From: Acidobacteriota bacterium
GTDB taxonomy: Bacteria > Acidobacteriota > Vicinamibacteria > Marinacidobacterales > Marinacidobacteraceae
DNA length: 64,000 bases
Assembly (NCBI GenBank): GCA_022828085.1
Contig: JAJEIY010000060.1
Location: forward strand, 53,597-117,596
Direction: 5' to 3'
In this document: positions 18,491 to 26,168 of the stretch, in pieces
Layout: the number at the start of each line of letters is the position of its first letter
Position numbering within the stretch: the stretch's first letter is position 1
The notes under the pieces: generated by a model
What the model was told of the DNA's origin: nothing
What the model saw: only the letters and a program-made list of their open reading frames with translations
The model's database searches: none
Translations under genes and position numbers: made by a program

Positions 18491-20206
18491 ATGAAGAAAG
18501 TCCTCGGAAGTGCGCTGTTTGCGGCGGTCGCGAGCCTCCTGGCGGCGCCTGGGTTCGCCCAGCCTGCCTACGACCTGCTGCTCGTCGGAGGAATGGTCTT
18601 CGACGGGAGCGGCAACCCCGCCATCCGGGCGGACGTCGGCATTCGGGGCGACGAGGTCGTGGCGGTGGGACGCCTCGCCGGGAAGGAGGGACACGAGGCG
18701 GCCCGCACCATTGACGTGAGTGGACTCCATGTGTCCCCCGGCTGGGTGGACCTCCACTCCCACGCCGACCGGTCGCTCGTCGGCGACGACATGGAGGAGC
18801 GGAAGGCGGTCAACCTGGTCGCCCAGGGGATCACCACGGTGGTGATGGGCGCCGACGGCCGGAACCCGATCTGGCCGATCCGCGACGAGATCGCCGCTTA
18901 CGAGAGCCATGGAACGGGACTCAACGTGGTGCCCGTCGTGGGCCACTCGACCGTCCGTCTCCAGGTGATGGGCGACGACCACGAGCGGCCGGCGACCGAC
19001 GAGGAAGTAGCCCGGATGGCCGAGCTGGTCCGGGAGGGAATGGAGGACGGCGCCTGGGGCCTCGGGGCGGGCCCGGAATACCGCCCGGCCCGCTTCTCGG
19101 AGACCGGGGAGATCATCGCGCTCGCCCACGTGGTCGCGGACTACGACGGCTTCTACTACTCGCACCAGCGCAGCCAGTCGCCGATGCCGCGCTGGCAGGT
19201 GCCGAGCATCGTGGACGGGCCGACCCTGACCGGGACCGACGGCATGGCCGAGACCATCCGGATCGGCCGCGAGACCGGAATCCGGGTGGTCGGGACCCAC
19301 ATCAAGGCGAAGGGGCCGTCGAGCTGGGGGCACTCCGCGAAGGACGTGCAGGCGATCAACCTCGCGCGGGCGCAGGGGGTCCAGGTGTTCCTGGACCAGT
19401 ACCCCTTCGAGACCTTCGGCGGCGGACCGGTCGGGGTGATCCCCGTGTGGGGCTTCGCGCCGCCGGGGACCGACCGTTCCGGCGGGCTCGACGACCCGAA
19501 GTGGCGGCGGACGCCGGGACTCCTGAGTCTGGAAAACCTGGAGGCGAACCTCGCCGACGAAACCACCCGGGCCGAACTGATGATGGACCTCGAGCAGCAG
19601 ATCGACCTGTTCGGAGGCGCCGACCGCCTGATCGTCGTGCTCTTCCCGGAAGATCCCTCGCTCGTCGGAAAGACGGTCGCCACGGTGGCGGCGGACAGCG
19701 GCAAGAGCGTTGCCGAGACGCTGATCGACTTCGTCCGCGCGGGAAACGAGGAACTGCTCCACGGGGTGCTGATCCGCCCGATCGCCGGGGACCGGTTCGA
19801 CGTGGAGACCTACATGGCGCAGGACTACACCGCGACCTCGACGGACGCCGGCATCGCGCTCGCAGCGACGCCGGGCCGGCACCCGCGCTTCTGGGGCAGC
19901 TACACCCGCAAGATCGCCCACTACACGCGGGACCGCGGGCTGATCACCCTGCCCTTCATGGTGCGCTCCTCCACCAGCCTGCCGGCGGCGATCGTGGGCA
20001 TGACGGACCGCGGCTGCCTGAGGGTCGGGTGCAAAGCGGACATCGTCGCCTTCGACTACGACCGGGTGGAGGACAACGCGACCATCATGAACCCGGACGG
20101 TCCGGTGGTCGGGATGCCCTGGGTCCTGATCAACGGCCAGGTTGCCATCGAGGACGGCCAGGCCACCGGGGCGCTCGCGGGGGTCGTCATCAAGCGCGCC
20201 GGGTAG
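18491..20206 (+). CDS. Exported N-acyl-D-amino-acid deacylase-like amidohydrolase
   Basis: 571 residues from the ATG at 18491, with GGAGGA 8 nt upstream. A signal peptide ends near APGFAQ. The amidohydrolase fold is marked by DLHSHADRSL (metal ligands H89 and H91), a later His in VGTHIKAKG, and an Asp in TSTDAGIAL. In classical D-aminoacylases the strand after GITTVV carries an N-C-G metal-bridging Cys; here it is MGADG, so that Cys is missing and the chemistry may differ. The role is probably hydrolysis of N-acylated or D-amino-acid-containing compounds in the periplasm. A PP2C gene follows 32 nt downstream. Confidence 0.85.
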   Translation: MKKVLGSALFAAVASLLAAPGFAQPAYDLLLVGGMVFDGSGNPAIRADVGIRGDEVVAVGRLAGKEGHEAARTIDVSGLHVSPGWVDLHSHADRSLVGDDMEERKAVNLVAQGITTVVMGADGRNPIWPIRDEIAAYESHGTGLNVVPVVGHSTVRLQVMGDDHERPATDEEVARMAELVREGMEDGAWGLGAGPEYRPARFSETGEIIALAHVVADYDGFYYSHQRSQSPMPRWQVPSIVDGPTLTGTDGMAETIRIGRETGIRVVGTHIKAKGPSSWGHSAKDVQAINLARAQGVQVFLDQYPFETFGGGPVGVIPVWGFAPPGTDRSGGLDDPKWRRTPGLLSLENLEANLADETTRAELMMDLEQQIDLFGGADRLIVVLFPEDPSLVGKTVATVAADSGKSVAETLIDFVRAGNEELLHGVLIRPIAGDRFDVETYMAQDYTATSTDAGIALAATPGRHPRFWGSYTRKIAHYTRDRGLITLPFMVRSSTSLPAAIVGMTDRGCLRVGCKADIVAFDYDRVEDNATIMNPDGPVVGMPWVLINGQVAIEDGQATGALAGVVIKRAG

Positions 20207-20238
20207 CGCAACCCGGCGCGTTCCGCTGGACTCCCGAC

Positions 20239-21003
20239 GTGGCCGCGGACGGCCGGGACTTCGGCGGGTCGGCGACCGTCGGCTCGCGCCGGCGGCAAGA
20301 GGACGCTTGGGGTGCGGAGATTCTCCCCGCCGATGAGTACGGAGCCGGGCTCGTCGTGGTGGTCGCGGACGGGATGGGCGGGCAACCGGCCGGAGATGAG
20401 GCCAGCAGCGTGGCCTGCCAAGCGTTCCTGGAGGTATGCACCGGCGCTTCCGGTGCTCCCGGCCAGCGGCTGCGGGAAGCGCTTGACTACGCGAACGGGC
20501 AGGTCCGGGCTGCCGTTGCGGCTTCGCCGGAGCTATGGGGCATGGGCACCACCCTGGTGGCGGCGTGCTTCCACACCGGCGGCTGCGACTGGGTGAGCGT
20601 CGGGGACTCCTTCCTGTTCCATTACCGGGGCGGCCGGATGCGGCGGATCAACCCCCTGCACACCGTCGGGGCGGAACTGGACGAGCGCGCGAGACGCGGC
20701 GAGATCACGGCCGCCCAGGCAGCCGCCGATCCGGAACGCGCACTCATCACCAGCGTGATCATGGGGTTGCCTGTCGAGGAAGTGGCTGAGGGCGGCATGC
20801 CGCTCGAACCGGACGATCTCGTCATCCTGGCCACCGACGGCGTGGAACCCCTGGGTGAGGACGGGATCGCGTCCGTGTGCGGCGAACAGCGGGAAGCCGG
20901 CGCGGGAGAAATCGCGGCGGCGATCATTCGCCGGATCGAAGAGATCGGATCCCGGAATCAGGACAACGCAACGGTGGTGGTCGTCCGGCAGCCGTCAACC
21001 TGA
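20239..21003 (+). CDS. PP2C-type serine/threonine phosphatase
   Basis: 254 residues using the GTG at 20239; the frame is open far upstream, but that part overlaps the deacylase and lacks protein character. All PP2C motifs are visible in order: SRRRQEDAWG, ADGMGGQPAGDEAS, MGTTLVAA, VGDSFLFHYRGG, ILATDGVEPLG and NQDNATVVVV. The Asp residues in DGMGG, TDG and DNAT would bind the two catalytic Mn/Mg ions. There is no sensor or kinase domain and no kinase gene in the window, so the substrate is unknown. It sits 32 nt after the deacylase. Confidence 0.92.
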   Translation: MAADGRDFGGSATVGSRRRQEDAWGAEILPADEYGAGLVVVVADGMGGQPAGDEASSVACQAFLEVCTGASGAPGQRLREALDYANGQVRAAVAASPELWGMGTTLVAACFHTGGCDWVSVGDSFLFHYRGGRMRRINPLHTVGAELDERARRGEITAAQAAADPERALITSVIMGLPVEEVAEGGMPLEPDDLVILATDGVEPLGEDGIASVCGEQREAGAGEIAAAIIRRIEEIGSRNQDNATVVVVRQPST

Positions 21004-21043
21004 GGCGCCGCATACGCTTCCCGCACCGCGAGAGGTTCACGGC

Positions 21044-21484
21044 ATGAGCAGGCTCACGAGATTTCTTTCGGCGTTCGTCGTCTACACGGTCATCGACATG
21101 GCGTGGAGCCTGTCGCCCCCGGCGGCCGCCATGTACGCCAGCCTGCACGAAGCCAGCGGCAACGACTGGAGCTTCGGGAAGCCGATGGACAGCTGGGGCG
21201 GCATCGAGATCGCCGCCCTCCTGGTGTTCTTCGCGCTGATCGCGCTGGCGAACAGCCAGCTGGCGATCGCGCCGGCCATCCGGGAGCGAAACCTCCAGCG
21301 GGCGATGAGGCACGCGTTCCTGCTGGGCTGCGCGGCCTACGCTACCTACAGCGTGCCAATCTTCGTCGCCATCGCCAACTGGCCGGCGGCGCTCATTCCC
21401 ATCGACATCCTGACCGGCGGCCTGCTGAGCCTCGCCACCTCGACGATCGTCACCTGGTGGGCGCTGCGCCGTCAGGCGGCCTGA
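21044..21484 (+). CDS. DUF2177-family membrane protein
   Basis: 146 residues from the ATG at 21044. The pattern follows DUF2177 proteins: a first helix with VVYTVIDMAWSL, a region after MYASL, and a C-terminal half with AYATYSVPIFVAIANW and IDILTGGLLSLATS. Four membrane helices are expected. The family has no assigned function. The gene begins 41 nt after the PP2C stop on the same strand. Confidence 0.8.
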   Translation: MSRLTRFLSAFVVYTVIDMAWSLSPPAAAMYASLHEASGNDWSFGKPMDSWGGIEIAALLVFFALIALANSQLAIAPAIRERNLQRAMRHAFLLGCAAYATYSVPIFVAIANWPAALIPIDILTGGLLSLATSTIVTWWALRRQAA

Positions 21485-21597
21485 AGACGGGGCGCGCGTT
21501 CGGGGCGGATCGGCCCGACGCGTTTCGCGGCGCTCCGGGCCGCGATGCCCCGGTCGGAGGCCCCCACCAGGAGAAACGCCCATGCGCACGTCCCCCC

Positions 21598-21879
21598 CCC
21601 GTCATGAAAATGGCGGAAACGGCTTGGAACGCCGGTCTCCGACCGGCACGCGGCCCGAAGGGCCGCAGGCGACGTGTCGCTGTTTGCCCCGATGGGACGC
21701 CGGAACAAGCGCGTGCTCTCGCTTCCGGTCGGCTCCGAAGAAGAGGACCATCCCGCAGCTCGGCGTCACGACGTGTGCGGTGCGGAGCACCGCGCGTGCC
21801 GGTCGGAGACCGGCGTTCCAAGCAGGCGGCGCCATCACGGCGCTTGACCGACCCACCGCACTGCGTTTTCACAGCAACT
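21598..21879. repeat. Composite palindromic repeat, copy 2 (~282 bp)
   Basis: This is the partner of 2071-2352: same length, no net indels, and about two dozen substitutions concentrated in the interior. The inverted terminal arms (around 21621-21652 and 21790-21823) are nearly unchanged. It again lies between convergent genes, the DUF2177 gene (+) and TonB receptor 1 (-). The 512-nt spacer around it contains no gene that I can support. Confidence 0.85.
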
Positions 21880-21953
21880 GGCCGGCGCTCCGCTGCCGCA
21901 CGCGCTTGACGCGTTGCGGCGTTGCTGGCCGGTGCTCTCTTTGCCTTCCCTGA

Positions 21954-21980
21954 CCGGGCGGGCGCAAGGCGCCCGCCCGG
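21954..21980. terminator. Strong hairpin, likely bidirectional terminator
   Basis: A perfect 12-bp stem, CCGGGCGGGCGC/GCGCCCGCCCGG, with loop AAG, flanked by CTTCCC and AGGGAAG, which can lengthen it. It lies 16 nt past the stop of TonB receptor 1 (transcribed leftward) and faces the DUF2177 gene from the other side. There is no T-tract, as is common in high-GC genomes. Confidence 0.65.
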
Positions 21981-21996
21981 AAGGGAAGTTGCTTGG

Positions 21997-24924
21997 CTAG
22001 AAGGAGTAGCGGATCGCCAGCTCCATCTGGCGGGAGGGGGCGTTGATGTTCGACGCCAGCGAACCTTCGTTGTCGCCGAAACCGCTCGAGCGCAGGTTTC
22101 CGCTCGCGTTCCCGAAGTTCGCCCGGTCGAAGGCGTTCAGCACCTGGAAGACCACTTCCAGACCGTGGGTTCCGCTCACGTAGAAGGTCTTCGAGGCGCG
22201 GAAGTCGAAGTTCAGGAAGTTCGAACAGGAGAAGTCGGCCACCGAAGCCCGGCCAATCTCCTGCCGGTAGGCGTTCGCGAGACCCAGATCCAGGTTGCGG
22301 CAGGCAAAGGCGTTCGACGCGTTGAAGCCCGGCGGCAAGTCACCCGAGTAGAGGTCGCCGTTGAGGTTGGTTCCCGAATCCACGCGCACCGCGAGCGGCG
22401 AACGGTAGTCCATGATCGTCGAGAGCCGGATATCGAACGGCAGCACCACGATGGCGCTGCTCACCAGTCGATGGCGCCGGTCGGTGCCGCCGGGAGTCGT
22501 GACCTGTGTGTATCCGGGGAAGCGGCTGTCCCAAGCGGAAGGCTCGGTATTACGCGTCCAGAACTCGGTCGTTTCCGTCTTGGCCAGGGTGTAGCTGACC
22601 AGGAACTGCCAGCCGTCGGCATAGCGCTTTTCGAACTTGGCGAAGAACGCTTGGTAGTCGTGGTCGAGCAGCGAGAAGGACGTGTTCACGCGGTTGAACT
22701 GGGGCCAGGGGCGCACGCCGTTCACCGGGTAGTTGATGTTCACGTTGCGCATCGCGTCGGCGCGGGTCGCCACCCGGGTCAGGTCGAGCGAGAGCGCCAT
22801 GTCGTCCCGGAGCTGGTGCGCCAGCCCCAGGTTGAAGTGGTGCGCGTAGGGCTGCTCGTAGTCGTTGTCCAGAAGGGTGATGTTCGGCGGCGCCGTGGAC
22901 AGGAATTCCTCGCGCGTCTGACCCGGGTATGGATCCGGGTAGCCGGGGTCGATGATGACGATCGACTGCGCCTGGTGCCACCAGCGCTCCCCGAAGTTGG
23001 TGAGCGTCCGGATGTTCTCGAAGAACTTGCCGTAGCCGCCCTTCACCGTGGTACGGCCGGTGCCGTCGCCCGAGAGGTCATAGACGAACCCGATCCGCGG
23101 TCCCCAGTTGTTGTTGTCGCCGCGGGCATCGGCGCCCTCGTGCCATGGGATCGGCAGCGGAAACTGGATGTCCCGGATGTCCTCGTTGAACGTGCCGACC
23201 TGGAGGTCGTAGCGGAGGCCAAGGTTGAGGGTGAGGCGGTCGCTGGTCCAGTCGTCCTGGGCGTACACCGAGAAGTGGTGCACCGGGACGTCGTCGAAAC
23301 GCGGCTGCGACTGGGTGTAGGAGATCGGGTAGGTGTCCGGGTTGTCCGGATCGAACGGGTCGTTGGTGTCGAAGGTAAACCTGCCGTTGAACCCCCCGGT
23401 GCTGTCGGCCTTGAACTCGATGTAGTTGTAGTCCACCCCGAACTTGACCTGGTTGTCGCCGCCGAGCCCCTGGGTGAACCAGGTGAAGTCGTCCTTGAAC
23501 TGCCAACGGGTCTCGGGGCCCATCTGGTCGTTGCAGGACCCGGTGCGCAGGTCGGGGCGATAGATCTGTTGATCACAGAGAGCCAGCCGCTCCGGGCTGA
23601 AGTCGCCGGCGTCGAAGGACCCGTTGCTCCAGGCCGGGCTGACCTCATACTTCGAGAACGCCCGCTGGAAGCGGAACTCGTTCAGCGAGTTGGCGCCGGT
23701 CACCGAAGTGACCCCGAACACCTCGGCATTCCGTGGCACCGCGAAGTCGAACCCCTCCGTGGTGATTCCCCGGGCATTCAGGTTGGGGCGGTACTCGTTC
23801 TCCCATGCCACCCGAAGCCAGACCTGGTGGTCGTCGCTCAGTTGGTGGTTCAGCCGGGCGAGCCACATGTAGCGCCACTCGTCCTTCGGGAAGGTGCCGT
23901 CGAACTCGGGGAAGACGCCGCGGGTGTCGATGTCGTAGAAGAGCTCCTCGTTCGTCCGCTCGTAGGCGAAGAAGAAGTGGGTGCGGTCCTCCACGATGGG
24001 GCCGCCGAAGGAGCCGCCGAACTGGTGCCGGCGGTACTCCGGCTTTTCGAAGCTCGGGTCGTTCGCCTGGAACTCCTTCTGCTGGTGGGTGAGTTCGGTG
24101 AGCGCCTTGTCACGGAAGAACCAGAAGGCGCTGCCCGCGAAGTTGTTCGTTCCCGTCTTCGTCGCCACCGTCATGAGGCCGCCGGTCGCGAGCCCGTACT
24201 CCGCCTTGAAGTTGCTCGTCGTGACCTGGAACTCGCCGATGGCGTCCATCGGGAAGTTCTGGCGCGCCTCGCCCATCTCGGCCCAGGTGTTGTTCACCCC
24301 GTCCACGATGAAGGCGTTCGCGTAGTAGCGGCCGCCGGCGCCCATGTTCACGTTGCCGCGGTAGTAGAAGCCGCGGATCGCGTCCTGGCTGGTGCCGGGG
24401 GTCAGCAGCGCAAGATCTACCCAGCGGCGCGACGCCACCGGCAGGTCCTGGATCTGGAGATCCGAGACCGAGGTGGAGATGTCGGAGCGCCGGGTGTCCA
24501 GCAGCGGCGCCGTTCCGGTGACCGTGACCGTTTCCTCGACCTGCGCGAGCGCCAGTTCCTGGTTCAGGATGATCGTCTGCTGGATGGTCAGCAGCACGCC
24601 CGTCGTCTCGACCGTCTGGAAACCGGAGAGCTCCGCCCGGATCGTGTAGGTCCCGGGCAGCAGCGCCGGTAGTCGGTAGTCGCCGCTCGCATCGGAGGTG
24701 GAACTCCGGGAGACCCCGGTGTCCTCGTTCACCGCCGTGACGGTGGCGCCCGGAAGGACGGCGCCGGTCGAGTCGATCACCTGGCCCTCGATCTGCCCGT
24801 ACTGGGCGAGGGCCGGTGTCGCGAGGAGGAGGGCGGCCGCCATGACGGCCGCCCCCGAACAGATACCGGCTCTCCAGCACCTCCTGCGGCGTGCTGGGTT
24901 GCGGTATCTCGTCGTGGTGGCCAT
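21997..24924 (-). CDS. TonB-dependent receptor with carboxypeptidase-regulatory domain (Oar-like)
   Basis: 975 residues. The ATG at 24924 has AGGAGGAA 7 nt upstream. A signal peptide ends TPALAQ, then a carboxypeptidase-regulatory-like Ig fold (~40-120: QVIDSTGAVLPGATV, GDYRLPALLPGTY, IRAELSGFQTV). A plug domain (~125-250) and a large outer-membrane barrel ending in a terminal Phe (IRYSF) follow. Such receptors, common in Acidobacteriota, import oligosaccharides, peptides or other large substrates using TonB. No SusD-like partner is adjacent. A hairpin terminator follows the stop. Confidence 0.92.
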   Translation of the reverse strand: MATTTRYRNPARRRRCWRAGICSGAAVMAAALLLATPALAQYGQIEGQVIDSTGAVLPGATVTAVNEDTGVSRSSTSDASGDYRLPALLPGTYTIRAELSGFQTVETTGVLLTIQQTIILNQELALAQVEETVTVTGTAPLLDTRRSDISTSVSDLQIQDLPVASRRWVDLALLTPGTSQDAIRGFYYRGNVNMGAGGRYYANAFIVDGVNNTWAEMGEARQNFPMDAIGEFQVTTSNFKAEYGLATGGLMTVATKTGTNNFAGSAFWFFRDKALTELTHQQKEFQANDPSFEKPEYRRHQFGGSFGGPIVEDRTHFFFAYERTNEELFYDIDTRGVFPEFDGTFPKDEWRYMWLARLNHQLSDDHQVWLRVAWENEYRPNLNARGITTEGFDFAVPRNAEVFGVTSVTGANSLNEFRFQRAFSKYEVSPAWSNGSFDAGDFSPERLALCDQQIYRPDLRTGSCNDQMGPETRWQFKDDFTWFTQGLGGDNQVKFGVDYNYIEFKADSTGGFNGRFTFDTNDPFDPDNPDTYPISYTQSQPRFDDVPVHHFSVYAQDDWTSDRLTLNLGLRYDLQVGTFNEDIRDIQFPLPIPWHEGADARGDNNNWGPRIGFVYDLSGDGTGRTTVKGGYGKFFENIRTLTNFGERWWHQAQSIVIIDPGYPDPYPGQTREEFLSTAPPNITLLDNDYEQPYAHHFNLGLAHQLRDDMALSLDLTRVATRADAMRNVNINYPVNGVRPWPQFNRVNTSFSLLDHDYQAFFAKFEKRYADGWQFLVSYTLAKTETTEFWTRNTEPSAWDSRFPGYTQVTTPGGTDRRHRLVSSAIVVLPFDIRLSTIMDYRSPLAVRVDSGTNLNGDLYSGDLPPGFNASNAFACRNLDLGLANAYRQEIGRASVADFSCSNFLNFDFRASKTFYVSGTHGLEVVFQVLNAFDRANFGNASGNLRSSGFGDNEGSLASNINAPSRQMELAIRYSF

Positions 24925-25024
24925 TTCGGCGATTCCTCCTGGTGGAATGAAGCGACGGAGGGCGGCCCGGCCGGGTGACCGGGCCGGTCTGGAAAGTGTC
25001 AGGTTGCCCGGGTGGTCCTGTCTC

Positions 25025-25531
25025 CTATTCGGCCGTGAACATGGCCATCAGGACGGTCTCACCCCACTCGAAGTGGAGCATGCCGTCGTTCCCCTGTCCG
25101 TGGAGAACGACCGTGAACTGTTCGCGCGCCTCGCCCGGGTGGACCATGAGCGAGATCTCGGCGACATCCTTCGAGGCGTCGTGCTCGGTGCCCCACTGCC
25201 CGGTCTGCGAGTTCACCAGCAGCGTCCAGCCGTCGCCCATCTTCTTCGCGAAGAGGCTGTAGGAACCGGCCGCGATCTTCGTGCCGGCGAAGTCGAGGTC
25301 GCCGCTCGTGGTCAGGGTGGTGGAGGCGTCGGCGCCGAGCCGCCACACCATGCCGTCGGTGGCCTGACCCAGCATGTCGCGGCCATTGAGGCTCGGGCGG
25401 CCGTACTCGATGGAAACCGCCGCACCACCCACGGTGGCCTCGGCGGTTCCCCGCGGGCTCTGGGCGAAGGCAGTCGGAACGGTGATGAGGATGGCGGCGG
25501 CAACGGCGCCGCCGAGAACACGGGTCTTCAT
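25025..25531 (-). CDS. Exported DUF2911-family protein
   Basis: 168 residues from the ATG at 25531, with AAGGAG upstream; an earlier in-frame ATG lacks such a site. A signal peptide ends PTAFAQ. The body has the DUF2911 signature: VSIEYGRPSLNGRD, WRLGADASTTLTTSGDL and KIAAGSYSLFAK, then WTLLVNSQTGQWG. The family is widespread in Bacteroidota and Acidobacteriota and its function is unknown. It lies upstream of the TonB receptor on the same strand (100-nt gap). Confidence 0.88.
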   Translation of the reverse strand: MKTRVLGGAVAAAILITVPTAFAQSPRGTAEATVGGAAVSIEYGRPSLNGRDMLGQATDGMVWRLGADASTTLTTSGDLDFAGTKIAAGSYSLFAKKMGDGWTLLVNSQTGQWGTEHDASKDVAEISLMVHPGEAREQFTVVLHGQGNDGMLHFEWGETVLMAMFTAE

Positions 25532-25569
25532 GAGGGACTCCTTAGTTTCTGGTGGTTGAGTGGTTGATT

Positions 25570-26133
25570 TCAAACGCCTACCGGAATGCGGCGGGCAATG
25601 GATTTCGAGGGGGACCGGCGCCGGATGCCGATGACGCGGCCCTTCTCGGGGGGCTCCGGCAGGCCCTCCAGGCGCCGGGCGATCTCCTCGAGGAGTTCGT
25701 AGTACTCGGCCGGCATCGGCGCGGAGCGGCGGGTCCGCATGTCCACGTAGCAGCCGATGTGCTCGCAGGTCGCGGAAAGCACCGGCTCACCGGTCCCCGA
25801 CTCCGGCTCACCGTAGAGCCGGAGAAACGCGTGGATCAGCTTCTCGCTGAAGTCGAGGAGCTGGTAGGTGACGAAGAAGGAGCGGCCCGGATGCAGCTCG
25901 GCCTGGTAGGTGACGTGGTCTTCCAGCGCGAACGTGGACCCGTAGTCGTTGTCGTTGTCCCAGAGTCCAATGCGGGTCAGCATGTGTTGTGTCGCCTGGT
26001 CGAAGGCGCGCCGGTAATAGACGACGTTCATGTGGCCGTTCCGATCGGTCCAGTCGGGCGCGACGACCCCTTCGTAGATGCGGAATCCCCGTTCGGGATC
26101 GAGGACGAGGTCTGCAGGCAGGCGGAAGGGCAC
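25570..26133 (-). CDS. Hotdog-fold acyl-CoA thioesterase family protein
   Basis: About 187 residues if translation starts at the GTG at 26133. An ATG at 26187 is also open but would overlap the divergent peptidase start, so the start is uncertain. The core DWTDRNGHMNVVYYRRAFDQAT is typical of 4-hydroxybenzoyl-CoA-type thioesterases, where the Asp or Asn-Gly-His-Met-Asn region contributes the catalytic residue. A strand with YQAELHPGRSFFVTYQLLD follows. The C-terminal tail is basic and apparently disordered. The substrate is probably a short or medium acyl-CoA and is unknown. Confidence 0.8.
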   Translation of the reverse strand: MPFRLPADLVLDPERGFRIYEGVVAPDWTDRNGHMNVVYYRRAFDQATQHMLTRIGLWDNDNDYGSTFALEDHVTYQAELHPGRSFFVTYQLLDFSEKLIHAFLRLYGEPESGTGEPVLSATCEHIGCYVDMRTRRSAPMPAEYYELLEEIARRLEGLPEPPEKGRVIGIRRRSPSKSIARRIPVGV

Positions 26134-26168
26134 GGCGACCCGGTAGATTACGTGAACGGAGGTCCGCC

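Noticed and set aside
19447..20238. Long N-terminal extension of the PP2C frame
   Set aside because: It lies entirely over the deacylase coding sequence and is low-complexity; the PP2C domain begins just after the GTG at 20239.
2071..21879. CRISPR array
   Set aside because: The palindromes are widely spaced, few and not separated by uniform spacers, and no cas gene is present.
21922..24672. 916-codon open frame on the plus strand
   Set aside because: It is the antisense shadow of TonB receptor 1; its translation is Val/Glu/Arg-biased with no domain, while the minus strand has signal peptide, plug and barrel motifs.
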